Positions 57,283 to 64,000 of a stretch of 64,000 nt of DNA are shown here, one piece after another. The DNA lies in NCBI GenBank assembly GCA_035048495.1, contig CM068545.1, forward strand, positions 37,834,225 to 37,898,224. Direction: 5' to 3'. Under the pieces are notes generated by a model. It did no database searches. It saw only the letters and a list, made by a program, of their open reading frames with translations, and was not told where the DNA came from. Origin of the DNA: Euptelea pleiosperma (lineage: Eukaryota > Streptophyta > Magnoliopsida > Ranunculales > Eupteleaceae). Position 1 is the first letter of the stretch. Every line of letters begins with the position of its first letter. A program made the position numbers and the translations under genes.

Positions 57283-59298
57283 TGTCACGCCCCCAAATCC
57301 GATATTTGGTCATATCGAGCTTTCTCGTATCTTGAGGCGCGATCTGATCATACAAACGCACAGTTAAACAAAATTGGTATCACGATGCAGCGGAAATACA
57401 CCGGATAATTTTTTTCATTTTGTTTAAACAATCCATGAGACGAAACGCACTTCATTGACACATTAATAACGTTAGAGGATCTCTCACCTCAAACAAAACC
57501 GTAATATGCCCATCCAAAAGAAAATATTGTATATATATCGTACTCCCAAATACATGTTACTAAACGGTCAAAAGACCTACATAACTCATGTATCCTTCTA
57601 CAAAATAGAAGAATTAAACAAAATATAACATCGTCTCTAGCACAATTCTATCAACAGAAATGCTGGAAGCATCAGACCAACTTCCCCTTATCATTTCCTG
57701 AAAACAAAATATTTTAAAAAGATGAGCTAGGACCTAGTAAGTATATTCCTCATACGTAAAACCACTTAAATCAGCGACTTTTGTTTATTTTAAAACAAAT
57801 ACGATTTACAAATGAGTTTCACATGTAATTCGATAAAACTCAATTCTCTATTAATTACTTACGTATAACTTCGAATACAATGATGACTTTTCATATAACA
57901 GTCAACCTTTCTCTTATCAGAATACCCGTGACCATTTCTATACAATCAAACTATCAATTCTGATGTATTCAGTACCAACATTCCATCGGTTCTAGTATAC
58001 GATGTCAACACTTCTAGCCCACAAGTAAACTCCTTAATGTGCACACTAATTGTTTCATTAGGCATTCTCTCTCCGGATTCCCTAATTTTCTTTTAGGTAT
58101 AAATACCCAAGGGGTCTCATGAATGAGACAACGCCTCTTCTTTAGGGGACTGGAACCCCAAGGGGTCTTAAGGAAATAAGACAACGCCTGATACTTTAGG
58201 GGAGTAAAACCCTAAGGGGTCTCAAAGAAATGAGACAACGCCTGATTCCAACTAATCTGATATTCCACATTCCCAATCACGTTCTTATTCATGTCCTTAA
58301 TCGTATTTATATGCATAAAATAATAATGTTTGTAGAAACATCTTTACATACATAACATTCATATTTTTGCATTTTGAAACTAACAATAAGAACATTTAAG
58401 CCCTATTAATATCTTAGAAAGCGAATACATAAAACGGATGAAAAACGCATATATCTCATTTTAAATGAATTTGAGTATGCCTTTATCCAACTAAATAGAT
58501 TACACATGTCCTCATCTATCATAATTTCATGCTTTTAAGATTACAAGAAATTATCAATGCATTTATACATTTTATGTGGAAAATACAAGAATTGGGATTT
58601 TTCCTTACTAAAAAATTTAACAGATAACAAGAATAATATTTTCAGACATTTTCCCTAAAAATAATAGAATTTTTTAGAATTTTTCTATAATATTCTGTGA
58701 ATTTTTTACTATTTCCAAAATAAAATATAAATAAATAAATAAATAATAAATAATTATGTACTTACAAGTGAATACGCTAGAATCTCAAATCCTTGAACCT
58801 CGTACGATGCGAATCTCGAGGTAGCGTGTATCTCGAGGCAGTAGGGCCTACAAAAACTTTTCAAAGGACCTCTTGAATCTTTTTAGGAATTCTTAGGAAT
58901 TTTCTAGAATTTCTTCTAGTTGAGGGATTTTTTTGCAAATATTTTTACCTCAGGGGTTAGAATGCAAATACCCAAATTGATGTAATTTTTTCAAGACATG
59001 GCCTTGTATTTATAGAGGTTGAAAACTCAGAACTTTTCATTCTTATCCGATGTGTGATTAAAATTTTGAAAATTGTCTTTTTTTTTCAAATTTTATATTT
59101 TTGATATCAAACTATAGCATGTAAAAACTTAAAATGTTGCCTAGAACTAAACACAATAACTTTTGACTCGCACGTCCGATTTGGACAAATTTGATACCGA
59201 TAGAAAGCTATTGTTGAGACATTTAAAATGGTATACATATAATGTTCAAAGTATTATAAAAAGTCTACTATAATATTGCTAGAAATAAGGTCATTACA
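57283..59298 (-). repeat. 3' LTR of the Tekay-type element
   Basis: 2016 bp; minus strand starts TGTAATGACC after the PPT and ends GGGGGCGTGACA. 58080-58250 on + shows three related AAGGGGTCT...ATGAGACAACGCCT units (about 50-bp tandem repeat). Confidence 0.9.
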
Positions 59299-59312
59299 TC
59301 CCACCCTCCTTA
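59299..59312 (-). other. Polypurine tract of the Tekay-type element
   Basis: Minus strand TAAGGAGGGTGGGA directly before the LTR start TGTAATGACC. Confidence 0.88.
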
Positions 59313-59343
59313 TAAGGAATTTCGTCCTCGAAATTAGACATGC

Positions 59344-60800
59344 CTAATCCAAGAACAAATGTGGATATTTCTCTCTGACGTCAGCCTCCAGTTCCCGAGA
59401 GGCATCCTTAATGTTGTGGTGTTGCCACAACACCTTCACTAAGGGGATCACTTTAGTGCGCAACACTTGTTCTTTCGCGGCGAGGATACAGATAGGTTGT
59501 TTAACATATGAAACATCCTCTTGGAGCTCTAAAGACTTCCAATCAAGCACGTGAGATGGATCCAGCTTATACTTGCGAAGCATCGAGACATGGAATACGT
59601 CGTGAACTCCGGCCAACTGAGTAGGCAAAGCTAAGCGATAGGCAACCTCACCATTCCTATCAAGGACCAAGAAAGGTCCAATGAACCTCGGTGCTAGCTT
59701 TCCTTTCTTGCCGAACCTCATCACTCCTTTGACTGGCAATACCTTCAAGAAGACATGGTCGCCGATGGAGAACTCAAGCTTACGGCGATGCAGATTAGCA
59801 TAAGACTTCTGCCGACTCTACGCTGCAAGGAGACGTTCTCAAATGATCCCGATCTTTTCAGTGGTCTCCTGCACCACCTCAGGACCAAGCAAGCTTCTCT
59901 CTCCAACCTCTGCCCAGCACACTGGAGATCTACAAGGCCTTCCGTACAGAGCCTCATAGGGTGCCATGCCGATGCTCGACTGATGGCTATTATTGTATGC
60001 GAACTCCACAAGTGGCAAGTGATCCTCCCAACTGCCCTTAAAGTCCATTATACAAGCTCTGAGTAAATCTTCCAAGATTTGATTCACTCGCTCTGTCTAC
60101 CCGTCTGTTTGAGGGTGAAAAGCTGAACTAAAATTCAACTTTGTCCGGAAGGCACTCTGAAAACTCTTTCAGAACTTCGAGGTGAACTTCGGATCTCTAT
60201 CAGACACAATGGAGACTGGGATACCGTGTAGTTTGACAATCTCTTTGACGTACAATCTGCTCAGATTATCGACACTGTGAGTGGCTCTTACAGCCAAGAA
60301 ATGAGCAGACTTCGTCAATCTGTCCATGATTACCCAAATGGAGTCACGGTTTTGACGAGTCTTAGGTAGACCCATCACAAAATCCGTTGACAGATTATCC
60401 CACTTCCACTCTGGGATAGGTAGAGGCTGCAGGGTGCCTCTTGGTTTCTGATGCTCTACCTTGATCTGCTGACATGTTAAGCATCTCGACATATATTGAG
60501 CAATCTCCCTCTTCATGTTATTTCACCAAAACTGCCTACGTAAGTCTTGGTACATCTTAGAGCTGCCTGGATGTATTGTGTAACGAGTACAGTGAGCCTC
60601 ATTGAGAATCTCCCGTTTTAGGTCATCATTGTCTTCAGGTACCCACAATCTCTCATGGTACCTTAGACTGCCATCTGAGTGCAAAGTCCACTCCTCCTTC
60701 GAGATAGTATGGCGAACGGCATCAGACCCTCCCTTCCCATGCTGTGCCTCTATAATCCTTCTAACCTAAGAGGGTTCGACCACCAAGTGTGAGACAAGGA
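59344..60800 (-). pseudogene. Tekay-type integrase with C-terminal chromodomain
   Basis: HHCC finger near 60600-60490 (HCTRYTIHPGSSKMYQ..., CLTCQQIK). Core with [11 protein letters not shown] (first Asp, about 60385), [10 protein letters not shown] (second Asp, about 60190) and TERVNQILED (Glu, about 60090). GPY-type block KLAPRFIGPFLVLDR at about 59680. The tail VLRTKVIPLVKVLWQHHN...EADVREKYPHLF reads as a chromodomain, which in this clade guides integration toward marked chromatin. In-frame stops near 60100, 60165, 60520 and around 59820 disable it. Confidence 0.87.
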
Positions 60801-61617
60801 TCTTGGGGTACTGTGTCGAAATCTAAGGTTCACGGTCCCCCTCAGCATCTGGTCATTCTACCTCCTGGCCCAAAAGGCAAAATATAGTCTCACTCTGTTT
60901 TCGGCTCAGTGCATCTGCCACGACAATGTCCTTGCCCGGGTGTTACTGGAGAGTGAAGTCATAGTCCTTCAGGAACTCCATCCATCGTCTCTGCCTCATG
61001 TTCAGCTCCCTCTGAGTGAAAATGTATTTCAAGCTCTTGTGATCAGAGTAAAGCTCGAACTTCTCGCCGTAGAGGTAATGACGCCAAATCTTGAGTGCAA
61101 AGACAACTGCTGCAAGCTCAAGGTCGTGGGTAGGGTAATTCTGTTCATGAATCTTCAACTGTCTCGAAGCATAAGCGATCACTTTCCTATTCTGCATCAA
61201 GACACAACCTAGTCCCTTCAATGATGCATCACTGTAAATGACAAAACCCCCCTTATCAGACGGAATTGTCAGAATAGGTGAAGTAGTTAGACGAGTCTTC
61301 AGCTCTTCAAAGGCAGAAGAACACTTCTCGTCCCACTCGAACTTTACACCCTTCCGTGTGAGGCATGTCAACGGGGTAGCAATGTTGGAGAATCCATCAA
61401 TGAACCTCCGATAGTAGCCCGCCAAACCCAGGAAACTCCGAATTTCAGTAACACTGCTCAGTGGCTCCCAGTTCAACACTTTTTCAACCTTCGACGGATC
61501 AACTGAGATTCCCTCCCCGAAAATAACATGACCCAAGAACTTTACATCCTCTTGCCAGAATTCACATTTACTGAACTTGGCATAGAGTCGATGATCTCTC
61601 AACGTCTGTAGGGCTAG
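60801..61617 (-). pseudogene. Tekay-type RT thumb/connection and RNase H
   Basis: [32 protein letters not shown] and [13 protein letters not shown] of the RT connection, then RNase H with [36 protein letters not shown] and [17 protein letters not shown] at about 60940 follows the domain, and a TAG near 61616 separates it from the RT palm. Confidence 0.9.
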
Positions 61618-62646
61618 TCACAGATGCTGCTTGTGCTCTTCTTGAGTCCGCGAGTAGATCAGGATATCATCAATAAAGACGATGATGAACTGATCGAGGT
61701 ACAATCGGAAGATCCGGTTCATCAGATCCATGAATGCAGTTGGAGCATTCGTCAATCCGAATGGCATGACTAGAAATTCATAATGGCCATACTGTGTCTG
61801 AAATGCTGTCTTCGAGATAACCTCATCTTTTACTCTGAGCTGATGATACTCAGACCTCAAGTGTATCTTCGAAAAGTAATGGGCTCCCCTCAACTGGTCA
61901 AACAGATCATCAATCCGCGGCGAAGGGTATTTATTCTTCACCGTAACCTTGTTGATTTGTCTGTAGTCGATGCACATCCTCAGGGAACCGTCTTTCTTCT
62001 TCACGAACAGGACCGGAGCGCCCCATGGGGAGACACTTGGTCTTATGAAGCCCTTAGTTCCTAAGTCTTCCACCTGAACCTTCAGTTCCTTCAGCTCTGC
62101 AGGTGCCATTCTGTATGGCGCCTTAGAAATAGGTGAAGTCCCTAGCATAAGTTCAATGGAAAACTCAACTTCTCTCTTTAGAGGCAATCCTGGTAGTTCA
62201 TCTGGAAGGATATCCATGAACTCACTAACTACATGAATCTGCTCCACCTGTACCCTTTTGCTCTCTTCCCCCTCTAGAAAGGTAAGGAAACTAGTACAAT
62301 CGGCCCGACGTTTCTTATAAACACGTAAGGCCGATACTACTGATGTATGGGGTGATAATTTTGCACCCACAAACTGAAAAGGAGACTGTCCCGGTATCTG
62401 GAACGTCACCCTCTTCGCATAACAATCTACTGTCGCATGATATGCTGACAGCCAGTCCATCCCGAGAATAACGTCAAAATCCGTCATCTCTAATAGGATC
62501 AAGTCAGCAGTCAAATTATGATCCCTTATCTGAATCAAACAATTCTTACACATTTGATCTACAATACAATTCTCTCTTAGAGGTGTAGATATAGTAAGCG
62601 TAAAATCTAATGACTCGAATTCAAAGCCAAAAGCATATGCAAACAT
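61618..62646 (-). pseudogene. Tekay-type protease C-terminus and reverse transcriptase palm
   Basis: The protease part retains [20 protein letters not shown] near residues 55-75. The RT follows with [20 protein letters not shown], the [16 protein letters not shown] block and the intact catalytic box FIDDILIYS near 61670. HLRSEYHQ stands where the family has D-L-R-S-G-Y-H-Q, so the first conserved Asp of the palm reads H and the Gly reads E. The frame ends at a stop after HKQHL. Confidence 0.9.
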
Positions 62647-63706
62647 AATAGATACAAAAGAATATCAATCAACACTTTAGCATACAAGTGTGAGATCAGA
62701 AGAGTACGTTCTACCACATTCTTGGATTCACTCGCATCTTGCTGTGTAATGACAAAGACTCGCCTCGATATATTCGGCCTCTGAGTATTGCCCGTGGGCT
62801 TCTGATATGGTGCACGAGGGCAATGCTTCTGTAAGTGTCCTACACCATTGCAGTTGTAACAACGCCTATCTGCTCGCACAATCTGATTAGGAGGGGCGGA
62901 GTTGATTGGTTGTGCAGCAATGGTAAGAACAGATAACTTCGGCTTCTTAATTGAATCCGAATATCTCTGGGGAGCAGTAGGTGCAACTCGACCCTTTCCC
63001 TTAGGATCTGTACGATCCTTTAGGAAATCGCTGGTATCCTTCTCCAGCGCCAATGCCATCTCTACGGTGGTGGCATACACATGAATCAACTGACCCACAA
63101 TCATCCTCCTAATTCCAGACTTGAGGCCCGCCTGAAATCTCTTCGCCTTTCTCTCCTCTGTCGAGATGATGTGTGGTGCATAAGTTGCCAAACGATCAAA
63201 CTGGGTCACATACTGTGCCACAGTCATGGAACCCTGTTCGAGGGCCAAGAAGTCTACCTCGAGCTGATCTCGGACAGAAACGGGGAAGTACTCCAGAAAT
63301 AGTCCCCTAAACTCTTCCCATGTGAGGACCACATCATCTCTCACGAAACGCACCATGTCCCACCAATTCATAGCATCGCCCTTCAACATAAAGGGGCCAC
63401 CTCCACCTTACGATCCTCAGGGCTTCTCATAGCCCGAAAAATCCTATCTACCTCATGTAACCGCCCCTCGACTTCCATTGGCTCAGGAAGACCTCTGAAC
63501 TCCGGCGCTCGTAGTCGTTGGAACTCTCGCAAACTATCGTCTGGGTGAGCACGAGCTGGCTCGGGACGAACCTCTTGAACATGCCGGTCCAAGGCAGCAG
63601 TGATATGACCCAAAGTCGCGTAAACGTTGGCTAACTGAGCCTCTGCACCTGCCTCTGGAGTAGGCGTACGTGAGGTATTCTTACCTCTTCCTCTTCCACT
63701 TCTCAT
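62647..63706 (-). pseudogene. Tekay-type Gag with CCHC zinc knuckle, and damaged protease start
   Basis: Start ATG at 63706 (MRSGRGRGKN...). The Retrotrans_gag core is readable as GDAMNWWDMV, WEEFRGLFLEYFPVSVRDQ and FDRLATYAPHII. Then CYNCNGVGHLQKHC (about 62863-62824) is the nucleocapsid knuckle. A 1-nt frame change near 63387 breaks it. At 62690-62650, where the protease active site D-S/T-G-A-T/S-H-S-F should be, the text goes from LID straight to YSFVS in another frame, so the S-G-A-T-H segment is missing. Confidence 0.88.
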
Positions 63707-63906
63707 TGCCTTTATAACAAAAGGACGAGTTAGGGACGTGCACAATAAATAGTTTTTTTAAAATAACAAGGAATCGTATTATGATGTTCTTTATCTTGTT
63801 AGTTCTTCATTCGTAAGGTTGTATTATGATCTTAATTAATATACGATTTGATGAAAATGTATTATTTAATTTGGCTAAGTTACTATGTTTCCGAGGACTA
63901 GTAACC

Positions 63907-63925
63907 TAAAGTTCTGATTCCAAAC
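63907..63925 (-). other. Primer binding site of the Tekay-type element (degenerate)
   Basis: Minus strand GTTTGGAATCAGAACTTT follows the LTR end and resembles TTGGTATCAGAGCTTT (iMet tRNA) with changes. Confidence 0.7.
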
Positions 63926-64000
63926 TGTCACGCCCCAAATCCGATATTTAGTCATATCGACCTTTCTCGTATCTTGAGGTGCGATCTGATCATACAAACG
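63926..64000 (-). repeat. 5' LTR of the Tekay-type element, partial
   Basis: First 75 bp on +, matching 57283-57358 with few differences; continues outside the window. Confidence 0.9.

Larger units (their letters stand above)
57283..64000 (-). mobile_element. Tekay-type Ty3 chromovirus in intron 3 of IPMDH (runs off the window)
   Basis: Minus-strand element. The 3' LTR is 57283-59298, the PPT 59299-59312, pol and gag 59344-63706, the PBS about 63907-63925, and the first 75 bp of the 5' LTR 63926-64000. The LTR ends TGTCACGCCCCCAAATCC (57283) and TGTCACGCCCCAAATCC (63926) match. Domain order gag-PR-RT-RNase H-INT with a C-terminal chromodomain-like tail marks the chromovirus clade. It lies antisense to the host gene. 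Coding regions are broken by several stops and a damaged protease site. Confidence 0.93.

Overview
This is a plant nuclear genome window. It holds one recognisable host gene at its right end and otherwise consists almost entirely of nested transposable elements. The evidence for a plant is: LTR retrotransposons of plant lineages (Athila-type Ty3, SIRE/Maximus-type Ty1/copia, chromodomain Tekay-type Ty3), initiator-Met-tRNA primer sites, a Helitron, a hAT-type MITE, and an intron-containing gene for a chloroplast-targeted 3-isopropylmalate dehydrogenase. I cannot name the species. Lineage names are my reading of the proteins; no database was searched.

Layout. (1) 1-13843: the 3' part of an Athila-like Ty3 element on the + strand (protease end, RT, RNase H, integrase, 3' spacer, polypurine tract, 3' LTR 11313-13843). 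Two solo LTRs of the same LTR family interrupt it: 239-2825 (minus) and 5066-8330 (plus, perfect TSD TCTTT). (2) 13844-44648: remains of an old SIRE-like element 'I' (3' end of its internal region and a split LTR). A second SIRE-like element 'E' (minus strand, LTRs 14603-22255 and 42628-44139) is inserted in that LTR. E was then hit by element D (15209-21393, TSD ACACT), solo LTR F (25854-28582, TSD ATAAC) and element G (31495-42510, TSD GAATA). G's 3' LTR carries solo LTR H (39890-42100, TSD AGACT). (3) 44669-47522: a solo-LTR-like block ending GGGGCGTGACA. (4) 47523-49396: nothing I recognise. (5) 49397-55388: a non-autonomous Helitron (minus) carrying fragments of host genes, one resembling a glutamate-rich WD-repeat (GRWD1) gene. 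(6) 55460-55594 and 55718-56083: two MITE-like elements, the second with 8-bp TSDs and ending about 80 bp before the start codon of the host gene. (7) 56165-56819: exons 1-3 of 3-isopropylmalate dehydrogenase (leucine biosynthesis). (8) 57283-64000: a Tekay-type chromovirus (minus) inside intron 3, running off the window, so the rest of the gene is not visible.

All retroelement coding regions are decayed by stops, frameshifts or active-site changes. The element boundaries are well supported: five insertions have perfect 5-bp target duplications, which fixes a relative order of insertion.

The most unusual signal is regulatory. In both SIRE-like families the LTR carries an array of a family-specific palindrome (CCAATCGATTGG in D/G, GGTCGACC-type in E), often spaced by one or two units of about 20-21 bp. 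In both G and E a second copy of the array lies inside the element, followed by a TATA-like box and an extra ORF downstream of pol. This looks like an LTR-type promoter reused to drive an accessory gene. The unrelated Athila-type LTRs carry their own near-perfect hairpin (CCGGAGTTGCAG and its complement), and at least one contains a tRNA-like Pol III A-box/B-box module.
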